Assembly: GCF_903819435.1 (NCBI RefSeq)
Contig: NZ_CAIJDP010000060.1
Coordinates: 496,001 to 560,000 of the forward strand
From: Flavobacterium salmonis
GTDB lineage: Bacteria; Bacteroidota; Bacteroidia; Flavobacteriales; Flavobacteriaceae
Direction: 5' to 3'
Length of the DNA stretch: 64,000 nt
Shown in pieces: positions 1 to 6,802 of this stretch. Each line of letters opens with the position of its first letter. Positions within the stretch are counted from its first letter, which is position 1. Both the position numbers and the translations under genes were made by a program. The notes below the pieces were generated by a model. That model was not told where the DNA came from, made no database searches, and saw only the letters and a list, made by a program, of their open reading frames with translations.

Positions 1-216
1 TGCAACTTCAAGAGAAAAATCCTGTTCTTCACGATCCAGATTATTCTCAATTGCACGACTAATATCGATACAATCCTGAAGTGCTACTCCATTATCCCCA
101 TCTAAACCTACACTAATTTTAAAAGAATCAGAAATACTTAAATCAATCAAAAAGACTGATGGCTTTTCTAAAAGAGCCTCTGTAATTAATGTGTTTACTT
201 TTTCTTTAAATGTCAT
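1..216 (-). CDS. rimP: Ribosome maturation factor RimP, N-terminal part (cut by window edge)
   Basis: The 72 visible codons start with [18 protein letters not shown] and include the stretch [13 protein letters not shown] followed by ISRAIE, which I recognise as the RimP N-terminal domain. RimP assists assembly and maturation of the 30S subunit. The start is the only ATG in a suitable place, about 175 bases from the divergent stress-protein gene. The C-terminal half lies outside the window, so completeness cannot be judged. In Bacteroidota rimP is usually followed by nusA and infB, which would lie to the left here. Confidence 0.85.
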   Translation of the reverse strand, partial: MTFKEKVNTLITEALLEKPSVFLIDLSISDSFKISVGLDGDNGVALQDCIDISRAIENNLDREEQDFSLEVA

Positions 217-390
217 AATTTTATAAAAAGAGGGGACACTTAGTCCCCTCATTATTTAGATTTTAATAAATAACGGTGCAAATATAGTGTTTTTTTTATA
301 AATCAAATAATTAGATTGGTCTAATAATATTCCTTATCTTTATAAGAGCATTAAATAACGGATTATTCAATAATTTAACCTCAAAAAATT

Positions 391-1215
391 ATGAAACGAA
401 TTTTAGTCCCTACTGACTTCTCAGAACATGCAGAAGACGCCTTAAAAGTTGCAGCACAAATAGCACACAAACACAATTCAGAAATCATCCTGCTTCATAT
501 GTTGGAATTACCAAGCCAAATGAATGACGCAATTACCGGCGGAGCAAGTATTCCCGAAACAATGTTATTTATGAGAAAAGCCAATGAGATGTTGGATAAA
601 ATTACTGAAAAACCTTATCTTCAAGGCCTTACTGTAACTGAAATCTTAAAAATTGACAAAACATTCCATGGAATTTCTCAAGTCAGCAAAGAAAACGACA
701 TTGATTTAATCATAATGGGATCACATGGTTCTTCAGGTGTTGAGGAATTACTAATTGGATCTAATACTGAAAAAGTAGTTCGAAATTCTGATATTCCCGT
801 TTTGGTTATTAAAAAAGATATTTCAAATTTTAACGCATCTACTATTGTTTTTGCTTCAGATTTCACAGAAGAATCCAAAAAACCTTTTAAAAAACTATTA
901 AACTTCACAGAATTCTTTGATTCAAAAATATACTTAGTTACTATTTGCACACCAAATAGCTTCAAACCAACTCATATTATTGAAAAAGCGATGAAAGATT
1001 TTGTAAACGAATTTAACCTTACTAATTATTCGACTCACATATATAATGACACCAATATTGAAAAAGGAATTATTAATTTTTCAAATAGCATTAATGCAGA
1101 CATTATCGGAATGTGTACACATGGAAGAACAGGCTTCGCTCACTTCTTTAACGGCAGTATTAGCGAAGGCTTGGTAAATCATGCAGCAAGACCTGTTATA
1201 ACATTTAAAATTTAA
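391..1215 (+). CDS. Universal stress protein, tandem UspA domains
   Basis: This 274-residue cytoplasmic protein carries two UspA folds. The first begins MKRILVPTDFSEHAEDAL and holds the nucleotide-loop signature GSHGSSGVEELLIGSNTE (residues about 110-127). The second begins STIVFASDFTEESKKPF (about 150) and ends with the matching loop THGRTGFAHFFNGSISEG. G-x2-G-x9-G(S/T) loops of this kind bind ATP in the family, so both halves may bind nucleotide. The gene stands alone behind a weak -7-like box (TATCTTTA, 335-342) and ends in a bidirectional terminator shared with the convergent LacI gene. Its physiological role cannot be read from sequence. Confidence 0.9.
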   Translation: MKRILVPTDFSEHAEDALKVAAQIAHKHNSEIILLHMLELPSQMNDAITGGASIPETMLFMRKANEMLDKITEKPYLQGLTVTEILKIDKTFHGISQVSKENDIDLIIMGSHGSSGVEELLIGSNTEKVVRNSDIPVLVIKKDISNFNASTIVFASDFTEESKKPFKKLLNFTEFFDSKIYLVTICTPNSFKPTHIIEKAMKDFVNEFNLTNYSTHIYNDTNIEKGIINFSNSINADIIGMCTHGRTGFAHFFNGSISEGLVNHAARPVITFKI

Positions 1216-1230
1216 AAAACAAATAAAAAA

Positions 1231-1262
1231 AGAAAACCATTTTAAAATTAAAATGGTTTTCT
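1231..1262. terminator. Bidirectional terminator between usp and lacI
   Basis: A perfect 15-bp stem (1231-1245 with 1248-1262) contains AAAACCATTTTAA and its complement around a two-base centre. A T-run follows on the plus strand and A-rich sequence flanks the other side. It can stop transcription from both convergent genes. Confidence 0.85.
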
Positions 1263-1266
1263 TTTT

Positions 1267-2295
1267 TTATTTAGATTTTCTGGTCGACTCTCTTTCTTTC
1301 AATTTTGTTTTAATAACAATTGTTTCATAATCAGAAGTCTCTCCTTCACTTTCTTCAAGTCTTGAAATTAATCGTTTAGCCGCAACTTCTCCAATTTCAA
1401 TTCCGTGCTGACTAACTGTTGTTAAACTTGGAGATAAACGCCTTGATGCCAAAATTCCGTCTGCAAAACCAATTATCGAAATATCTTCAGGCACTTTATA
1501 CCCTTTTTTCAAACTTACTCTTAAAGCAGCAACTGAATCATTTTCATCCAAAGCAAAAATTCCGTCAATTTTATGATCAAAAATCGCTTCAATTTTACTT
1601 TTCATATCATCTTCTGAATTAGTACGAAGAATTATCTTTTCGTTTACCGGAATATTATTATCCTTTAAGGCTTTTAAATACCCATCAGCCCTCAGTTTTC
1701 CTACACTCAAATTGTCTACCGAAGAAATCAAGGCTATATTTTTACATCCTAAATTAATTAAATGCTTCGTAGAATTTAAAGCTGAATCAAAATCATCAAC
1801 CACAACTTTATCACATTCAACCCCGTCAGCAATTCGATCAAACATTACAATTGGAGTTCCGTCATTAATGATTTCAGAAAAATGACTATACTCTTCTAAA
1901 TTTTGTGCCTCTTGCGAAACAGAAAGAATGAATCCGTCAATAGTTCCATTGCTCAGCATTTCAAGCGTATGAATCTCCTTCTCTAATGATTCATTTGAAA
2001 TACAAGTAATTACATTATATCCTTTTTTATCAGCTACTTTTTCAATACCACTAAAAACTTTTGCAAAAAAAGAGTTTAAAATATTAGGTATAATTACACC
2101 AATTGTTTTGGTCTTACGATTCTTTAAGTTCAAACCAATAACATTAGGCTTATAATTTTTGAGTTTAGCATACTCCTTAATTTTAACCTTTGTTTGCTCA
2201 CTAATTTCAGGACTATCATTTAATGCCTTAGAAACTGTCGATACAGAAACACCAAGTTCTTTTGCTATTTGTTTTAGAGTTGCTTTAGCTTTCAT
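1267..2295 (-). CDS. LacI-family transcriptional regulator (orphan)
   Basis: This is a 342-residue LacI/GalR repressor. The N-terminal helix-turn-helix is TLKQIAKELGVSVSTVSKAL (residues 6-25), followed by the hinge helix region YKPNVIGLNLKNRKT and a periplasmic-binding-protein-like effector domain starting at TIGVIIPNILNSFF. It has no sugar gene next to it: its neighbours are a stress protein and ribosomal genes, so its effector and targets are unknown. The start ATG lies 26 bases downstream of a good -7 box (TATATTTG on the minus strand). Confidence 0.9.
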   Translation of the reverse strand: MKAKATLKQIAKELGVSVSTVSKALNDSPEISEQTKVKIKEYAKLKNYKPNVIGLNLKNRKTKTIGVIIPNILNSFFAKVFSGIEKVADKKGYNVITCISNESLEKEIHTLEMLSNGTIDGFILSVSQEAQNLEEYSHFSEIINDGTPIVMFDRIADGVECDKVVVDDFDSALNSTKHLINLGCKNIALISSVDNLSVGKLRADGYLKALKDNNIPVNEKIILRTNSEDDMKSKIEAIFDHKIDGIFALDENDSVAALRVSLKKGYKVPEDISIIGFADGILASRRLSPSLTTVSQHGIEIGEVAAKRLISRLEESEGETSDYETIVIKTKLKERESTRKSK

Positions 2296-2321
2296 TCGAT
2301 TGAATTTTTATGTAATTAATA

Positions 2322-2354
2322 CAAATATAATAGAATTGCCTAAAATAAAACAAA
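2322..2354 (-). promoter_or_regulatory. Bacteroidota-type promoter of the orphan lacI gene
   Basis: On the minus strand TTTG (2351-2354) is followed after 21 bases by TATATTTG (2322-2329), matching the TTTG/TAnnTTTG consensus of the Bacteroidota primary sigma factor. The rest of the 361-base gap up to rplM holds A+T-rich sequence and the rplM promoter; I see no gene in it. Confidence 0.65.
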
Positions 2355-2582
2355 AAAGCCCTACCACTTATTAAAATTATCAAGGTCTTTCCCAAAACTA
2401 ACATACAAAACAATTAGGCTGCTCTAAACTTTACTTCATAAAAACTTTAACCTGATAAACATTTTTAAAAAAAATAAAAAAATTAGCTCATCTAAACATA
2501 AATATTATAATCAATATTTTTATCGTTTTAATTTCAAAACTGACCCCCTGATTTTCAGTAGATAAAATAATCTTTTCAGGTA

Positions 2583-2613
2583 TTTGGATTTAAAATAATT
2601 AATTGTACTTTTG
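2583..2613 (+). promoter_or_regulatory. Consensus promoter of rplM-rpsI
   Basis: TTTG (2583-2586), a spacer of exactly 19 bases, then TACTTTTG (2606-2613) is a full match to the Bacteroidota TTTG-N19-TAnnTTTG promoter. Transcription should start about 7 bases downstream, inside the hairpin listed next. Confidence 0.85.
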
Positions 2614-2633
2614 CATCCCCTTTATTGGGGATG
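2614..2633 (+). promoter_or_regulatory. 5'-terminal hairpin in the rplM leader
   Basis: CATCCCC (2614-2620) pairs perfectly with GGGGATG (2627-2633) around the loop TTTATT, directly after the -7 box. If transcription starts near 2614-2620 the mRNA begins with this hairpin. It could protect the 5' end or be part of an L13 autoregulatory leader; the sequence does not decide which. Confidence 0.6.
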
Positions 2634-2656
2634 GAATGTTTAATTAAAATAATATT

Positions 2657-3112
2657 ATGGACGCATTAAGCTACAAAACAGTTTCAGCAAACAAAGGCAC
2701 TGTAACTAAAGAGTGGATTGTTGTTGACGCTGATGGTCATAACTTAGGACGTCTTGCTTCAAAGGTTGCGATGATCTTAAGAGGTAAGTACAAGCCAAGT
2801 TACACACCACACGTTGACTGTGGAGATAACGTAATTGTTATCAACTCAGAAAAAATTAACCTTACAGGTACAAAAATGAATGACAAAATTTACATGCGTC
2901 ATACAGGTTACCCAGGAGGACAAAGAACTTTAACTGCTAAAGTATTGCAATCTAAAAACCCTGCATTATTAGTAGAAAAAGCTGTAAAAGGAATGTTACC
3001 TAAAAACAAATTAGGAGCTGAACTTTTTAGAAATCTAAATGTTGTTGTAGGTGCTGAGCATACTCACGGAGCTCAAAAACCTAGAACTGTTAACCTTAAC
3101 GATCTTAAGTAA
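2657..3112 (+). CDS. rplM: 50S ribosomal protein L13
   Basis: The 151-residue protein has the L13 landmarks WIVVDADGHNLGRLAS, the stretch LRGKYKPSYTPHVDCGD, and the C-terminal GMLPKNKLGAELFRNL. L13 is an early-assembly protein binding 23S rRNA. Length matches the bacterial family, with a short N-terminal extension (MDALSYKTVSANKG) seen in Bacteroidota. It is the first gene of the rplM-rpsI operon: its TAA overlaps the ATG of rpsI by one base (TAATG), implying translational coupling. Confidence 0.97.
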   Translation: MDALSYKTVSANKGTVTKEWIVVDADGHNLGRLASKVAMILRGKYKPSYTPHVDCGDNVIVINSEKINLTGTKMNDKIYMRHTGYPGGQRTLTAKVLQSKNPALLVEKAVKGMLPKNKLGAELFRNLNVVVGAEHTHGAQKPRTVNLNDLK

Positions 3113-3498
3113 TGGGAGTTATTCACAAAATCGGTAGAAGAAAAACCGCTGTTGCACGTGTTTATGTTTCTGAAGGAACAGGACAAATCACTGTAAACAA
3201 AAAAGAATTCGCAACTTACTTTCCTACTGCAACTTTACAGTACAAAGTTTTACAACCGCTTTCTATGACAGAAAACGCAAGTAACTTTGACGTAAAAGTA
3301 AACGTTTACGGAGGTGGTTCAACTGGTCAGGCAGAAGCTGTAAGAATGGCATTAGCACGCGTTATGTGTGAAGTAAATGCTGAAAACAGAGCTATCTTAA
3401 AACCAGAAGGTTTATTAACAAGAGATCCAAGAATGGTTGAACGTAAGAAATTCGGTCAGAAGAAAGCTCGTAAGAGATTCCAATTCTCTAAACGTTAA
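3112..3498 (+). CDS. rpsI: 30S ribosomal protein S9
   Basis: This 128-residue protein starts GVIHKIGRRKTAVARVYV and ends in the basic tail RKKFGQKKARKRFQFSKR, the S9 tail whose final Lys-Arg reaches the P-site tRNA. It is co-transcribed with rplM through a one-base stop/start overlap, the usual gene pair in bacteria. Confidence 0.97.
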   Translation: MGVIHKIGRRKTAVARVYVSEGTGQITVNKKEFATYFPTATLQYKVLQPLSMTENASNFDVKVNVYGGGSTGQAEAVRMALARVMCEVNAENRAILKPEGLLTRDPRMVERKKFGQKKARKRFQFSKR

Positions 3499-3505
3499 TA
3501 TTACC

Positions 3506-3530
3506 TGTCTTGTTCAATTAGGACAAGACA
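3506..3530 (+). terminator. Stem-loop after rpsI
   Basis: A 10-bp stem (3506-3515 with 3521-3530, one T-G pair) with loop AATTA sits 7 bases after the rpsI stop. No T-run follows, so it may be an mRNA 3'-end or processing hairpin with read-through into rpsB rather than a strong intrinsic terminator. Confidence 0.5.
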
Positions 3531-3573
3531 TGATCAATTATTTATTGAAATTAAAAAACACAGTTGTTGTTGC

Positions 3574-3650
3574 TCTCCTATCGAGGTAGGAAATAGTTTA
3601 GCATCTAAATGTATAAAGCCTGGGAAACCGCCATTTATGCATTGCTAATC
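3574..3650 (+). ncRNA. Structured leader of rpsB (candidate cis-regulatory RNA)
   Basis: Upstream of rpsB the sequence folds compactly. TTAGCA (3598-3603) pairs with TGCTAA (3643-3648). Inside it ATGTATAAA (3609-3617) pairs with TTTATGCAT (3634-3642, one G-T pair), and this encloses a GG-GAAA-CC cap (3622-3629). A smaller hairpin TCCTA/TAGGA (3576-3591) precedes it. By analogy with rpsB leaders elsewhere it could let S2 repress its own rpsB-tsf mRNA. I cannot match it to a named RNA family from memory. Confidence 0.6.
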
Positions 3651-3674
3651 AACAGAACGTAAACTAGTACAAAA

Positions 3675-4451
3675 ATGGCAAACAAAATAGAAGTAAAAGA
3701 CTTACTAGAAGCAGGTGTTCACTTTGGACACATGACTAGAAAATGGGATCCAAACATGGCCCCTTACATTTATATGGAGCGTAATGGTATTCACATTATC
3801 AATCTATATAAAACTGCAGCAAAAATTGAAGAAGCTAATGAAGCTTTGAAAAAAATCGCTGCATCAGGTAGAAAAATCTTATTCGTAGCTACCAAAAAAC
3901 AAGCAAAAGACATCGTTGCTGAAAAAGCAAAGGCTGCAAACATGCCTTACATCACTGAAAGATGGCCTGGTGGAATGCTAACTAACTTTGTAACTATCAG
4001 AAAGGCAGTTAAAAAAATGTCTTCTATTGATAAAATGAAGAAAGATGGTACTTTCATGACACTTTCTAAAAAAGAGCGTTTACAAGTTGATCGTCTTCGT
4101 GCTAAATTAGAAAAAAACTTAGGTTCAATCGCTGACATGTCAAGACTACCAGCTGCATTGTTCGTAGTAGATATCAAAGCTGAACACATCGCAATAAAAG
4201 AAGCACAAAAATTAAACATTCCAGTTTTCGCAATGGTTGATACGAATTCTGACCCAAGAGAGGTTGATTACGTAATTCCAGCAAATGATGATGCTTCTAA
4301 ATCAATTGACAAAATTTTATCTTTAGTAACTGCTGCCGTAATCGAAGGTCTTTCTGACAGAGGTTCTGAAAAAGAAACTGAAGTATTTACAGAAGAAGTT
4401 GCTGCTGAAGCTGCTCCTGCTGTAGAGACTGCACCAGCAACTGAAGAATAA
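3675..4451 (+). CDS. rpsB: 30S ribosomal protein S2
   Basis: The 258-residue protein begins with the S2 signature LLEAGVHFGHMTRKWDPNM and includes ILFVATKKQAKDIV, ERWPGGMLTNF and the NIPVFAMVDTNSDP motif. S2 joins the small subunit late and helps hold S1. A 30-residue acidic, Ala/Glu-rich C-terminal tail (from about residue 228) extends the core, as often in Bacteroidota. It is paired with tsf, the normal arrangement, with a 138-base gap holding an AATTCCAAA-type repeat. Confidence 0.97.
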   Translation: MANKIEVKDLLEAGVHFGHMTRKWDPNMAPYIYMERNGIHIINLYKTAAKIEEANEALKKIAASGRKILFVATKKQAKDIVAEKAKAANMPYITERWPGGMLTNFVTIRKAVKKMSSIDKMKKDGTFMTLSKKERLQVDRLRAKLEKNLGSIADMSRLPAALFVVDIKAEHIAIKEAQKLNIPVFAMVDTNSDPREVDYVIPANDDASKSIDKILSLVTAAVIEGLSDRGSEKETEVFTEEVAAEAAPAVETAPATEE

Positions 4452-4461
4452 ATCAAATTTT

Positions 4462-4562
4462 AAATTCCAAATTTTAAATTCCAAATTCCAAATACAAAAT
4501 TAAAAACGTTATGTTGATAATTTAATAAAATTGGAGTCTGGGATTTAGAAAATGGAATTTTT
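4462..4562. repeat. AATTCCAAA-type intergenic repeat between rpsB and tsf
   Basis: The 5' half has three copies of AAATTCCAAA-like units and the 3' half has ATGGAATTTTTA, so the segment can fold back imperfectly. The same word recurs as inverted repeats at 29018-29064, 35694-35742 and 49846-49899. Confidence 0.6.
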
Positions 4563-4589
4563 ACTTTTAACATTAAAATTCAAAATATT

Positions 4590-5552
4590 ATGGCAACAAT
4601 TACTGCTGCAGACGTAAATAAATTAAGACAATCTACAGGTGCCGGAATGATGGACTGTAAAAAAGCTTTAGTTGAAGCTGATGGAGATTTCGATAAAGCT
4701 ATACAAGTTCTTAGAGAAAAAGGACAAAAAGTTGCTGCTAACCGTTCTGACCGTGAGTCTTCTGAAGGAGCTGCTGTTTCTTTTGTTAATGATGACAAAA
4801 CTAAAGGAGCTATCATCACTTTAAACTGTGAGACAGATTTCGTAGGTAAAAACGAAGCTTTCGTAACTTTAGCTAAAGATTTAGTTGAAAGAGCTATTAA
4901 CTTCTCTACTAAAGAAGAATTTTTAGCTTCAGACTTCAACGGAATTACTGTTGCTGAGAAATTAATCGAGCAAACTGGTGTTATCGGTGAAAAAATCGAA
5001 ATCGGTGGTTTTGAAATTTTAGAAGGTGCTTTCGTTGGATCTTATGTTCACGTTAACAAAATTGCTGCTTTAACTGCAATTTCTGCTGCAATTCCTAACG
5101 CAGACGTTTTAACTAAAGATGTTTCTATGCAAGTTGCTTCTATGGGAGCTGATACATTATCTTACAAAGATTTTGATCCTGCTTTCGTTGAATCTGAACT
5201 TGCTGCTCGTATTGCTGTAATCGAAAAGGATAATGAAGAAGCAAAACGTTTAGGAAAAACTTTAAAAAATGTTCCTAAATATATTTCTTTCTCTCAATTA
5301 ACTGAAGAAGTTTTAAAACAAGCTGAAGAAGATGCTAAAGCTGAATTAAAAGCTGAAGGTAAACCAGAACAAATTTGGGATAAAATTATTCCAGGAAAAG
5401 TTCAACGTTTCATCTCTGACAATACTACTTTAGATCAAGAGAAAGCTTTATTGGATCAAAACTTCATCAAAGATGACAGTAAAAAAGTTGGTGATTATGT
5501 TAAAGGATTCAATGTTGAAATTACAGGTTTCAAAAGAGTTACTTTAGGTTAA
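4590..5552 (+). CDS. tsf: Translation elongation factor Ts
   Basis: The 320-residue protein opens with ITAADVNKLRQSTGAGMMDC then KKAL, the EF-Ts signature, and contains the EF-Tu contact motif TDFVGKNEAF (about residues 87-96, variant of TDFVAKNxxF). EF-Ts recharges EF-Tu with GTP. The length suits bacteria. It is the last gene of rpsB-tsf and ends at a strong terminator 24 bases after the stop. Confidence 0.97.
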   Translation: MATITAADVNKLRQSTGAGMMDCKKALVEADGDFDKAIQVLREKGQKVAANRSDRESSEGAAVSFVNDDKTKGAIITLNCETDFVGKNEAFVTLAKDLVERAINFSTKEEFLASDFNGITVAEKLIEQTGVIGEKIEIGGFEILEGAFVGSYVHVNKIAALTAISAAIPNADVLTKDVSMQVASMGADTLSYKDFDPAFVESELAARIAVIEKDNEEAKRLGKTLKNVPKYISFSQLTEEVLKQAEEDAKAELKAEGKPEQIWDKIIPGKVQRFISDNTTLDQEKALLDQNFIKDDSKKVGDYVKGFNVEITGFKRVTLG

Positions 5553-5575
5553 TCTAAAATATTTTAAAATACAAA

Positions 5576-5613
5576 AGAGCGATTTGGAAATTTTCAAATC
5601 GCTCTTTTTTTTT
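5576..5613 (+). terminator. Terminator of rpsB-tsf
   Basis: AGAGCGATTTG (5576-5586) pairs perfectly with CAAATCGCTCT (5595-5605) and an uninterrupted T-run to 5613 follows: a textbook intrinsic terminator, ending right at the 3' end of the convergent LacI gene. Confidence 0.92.
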
Positions 5614-5614
5614 A

Positions 5615-6646
5615 TCATTTATTTTTCATCGTAGATTCTCGCACAACAACCGTTGTTTTTAGCTCAACTGTCTTGGGCTCAAACACTCTCACCTCTTTAC
5701 GACAAACTATCTCTTCCAATAACAAATTAAAAGCCTCTACTCCCATCTCATAATTGGGTTGATCAACAGTACTTAATTTTGGGGTAATTACCTGCGATAC
5801 AAACCAATTACTAAAACCAATTACCGCAAATTGATTGGGCACTTGAATACCTTTCTCATTAAAATGCGCCAAAACACCTACTGCAACCAAATCTGTAATA
5901 ACAAAAATCCCATCAATCCCCTTGTCTTCTTCTTCTAGAATTTGTTTAGCAAATTCAACACCTTGCTCAAAAGTGATGCTTTGACAAGGATAAACCAATG
6001 CAGGATCAAAAGAAATTCCATTTTTTTCTAAAGCTTTTTTGTACCCCAAAAAACGATCAATAGCATTTTGAGGATTTTCAAGCCCCCGAATATGAGCAAT
6101 TCTTTTGCACCCCATGTCAATTAAATGCTGCACCGCATCCATAGCTGCTTTTTGGTCATTAATAATAACTTTTGAACTAGGGATCAATTTAGAAATTTTA
6201 TCAAACTGGACAAAAGGAATTTCTTTTTTAAGAATATCTTTGATATGAACATCGTCATTAGATTCATTAGAAAGCGACATGAGAATCCCATCTACTCTTT
6301 TATTAATCAAAAGTGCTACTTGCTTTTTTTCTAATTCTAAAGATTCATTAGACTGAAGAATAATTACCAAATAACCATTTTTCTCCGCTTCAGCAATAAT
6401 ACCATTTACAACGCCTGAAAAAAAATGATGTACTACTTCAGGTATAATAAGACCAATTGTTTTTGATTCTTTAGTCCTCAAATTCACGGCAAAACTATTG
6501 GGCGTATAATCAAGCTCTTTAGCCAAAGCAACAACAGCTTTCTTAGTTTTATCACTAACATCTGGATAATTTTTTAATGCTTTCGAAACAGTGGTAATAG
6601 ATATACCTAAAGCTGAAGCTATTTCTTTTAAAGTAGTTTCTCTCAT
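5615..6646 (-). CDS. LacI-family repressor of the adjacent sugar locus
   Basis: This 343-residue LacI/GalR protein has the HTH TLKEIASALGISITTVSKAL (residues 5-24), hinge region YTPNSFAVNLRTKES, and a sugar-binding-protein-like core from TIGLIIPEVVHHFF. It is divergent from a TonB receptor-permease-hydrolase-kinase operon. Two perfect palindromes of the LacI type lie 34-68 bases upstream of its own start, so it probably represses both itself and the operon until the sugar (likely sucrose or a breakdown product) releases it. The effector itself is inferred from the neighbours. Confidence 0.92.
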   Translation of the reverse strand: MRETTLKEIASALGISITTVSKALKNYPDVSDKTKKAVVALAKELDYTPNSFAVNLRTKESKTIGLIIPEVVHHFFSGVVNGIIAEAEKNGYLVIILQSNESLELEKKQVALLINKRVDGILMSLSNESNDDVHIKDILKKEIPFVQFDKISKLIPSSKVIINDQKAAMDAVQHLIDMGCKRIAHIRGLENPQNAIDRFLGYKKALEKNGISFDPALVYPCQSITFEQGVEFAKQILEEEDKGIDGIFVITDLVAVGVLAHFNEKGIQVPNQFAVIGFSNWFVSQVITPKLSTVDQPNYEMGVEAFNLLLEEIVCRKEVRVFEPKTVELKTTVVVRESTMKNK

Positions 6647-6679
6647 TAAACAAATATCGCAAAAAAAAACTAGTCAAAT

Positions 6680-6714
6680 CGAAAACGTTTTCGGAAAAAT
6701 CGAAAACGTTTTCG
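6680..6714. promoter_or_regulatory. Twin LacI-type operators
   Basis: The perfect 14-bp palindrome CGAAAACGTTTTCG occurs twice (6680-6693 and 6701-6714). The centres are 21 bp apart, exactly two DNA turns, so two repressor dimers would sit on the same face. The central CG step is the classic LacI/GalR operator feature. Confidence 0.88.
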
Positions 6715-6749
6715 TACAAAAAAAGAATTTTATTTTTTATGATAAAATA

Positions 6750-6757
6750 TACATTTG
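6750..6757 (+). promoter_or_regulatory. -7 box of the sugar operon
   Basis: TACATTTG fits TAnnTTTG. The expected -33 position (near 6727-6730) is T-rich without a clear TTTG and lies about 13 bases from the second operator, so bound repressor could block polymerase. Confidence 0.6.
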
Positions 6758-6802
6758 ATAAAAAATGACTAAATAAATTACTAACTAAACAAATAAACCA
6801 AC

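Noticed and set aside
4580..4939. Long open frame antisense to tsf, and similar frames antisense to rpsB, pdhA and pdhC
   Set aside because: They mirror the codon bias of strongly conserved sense genes, have no promoter or recognisable protein, and are expected by chance.
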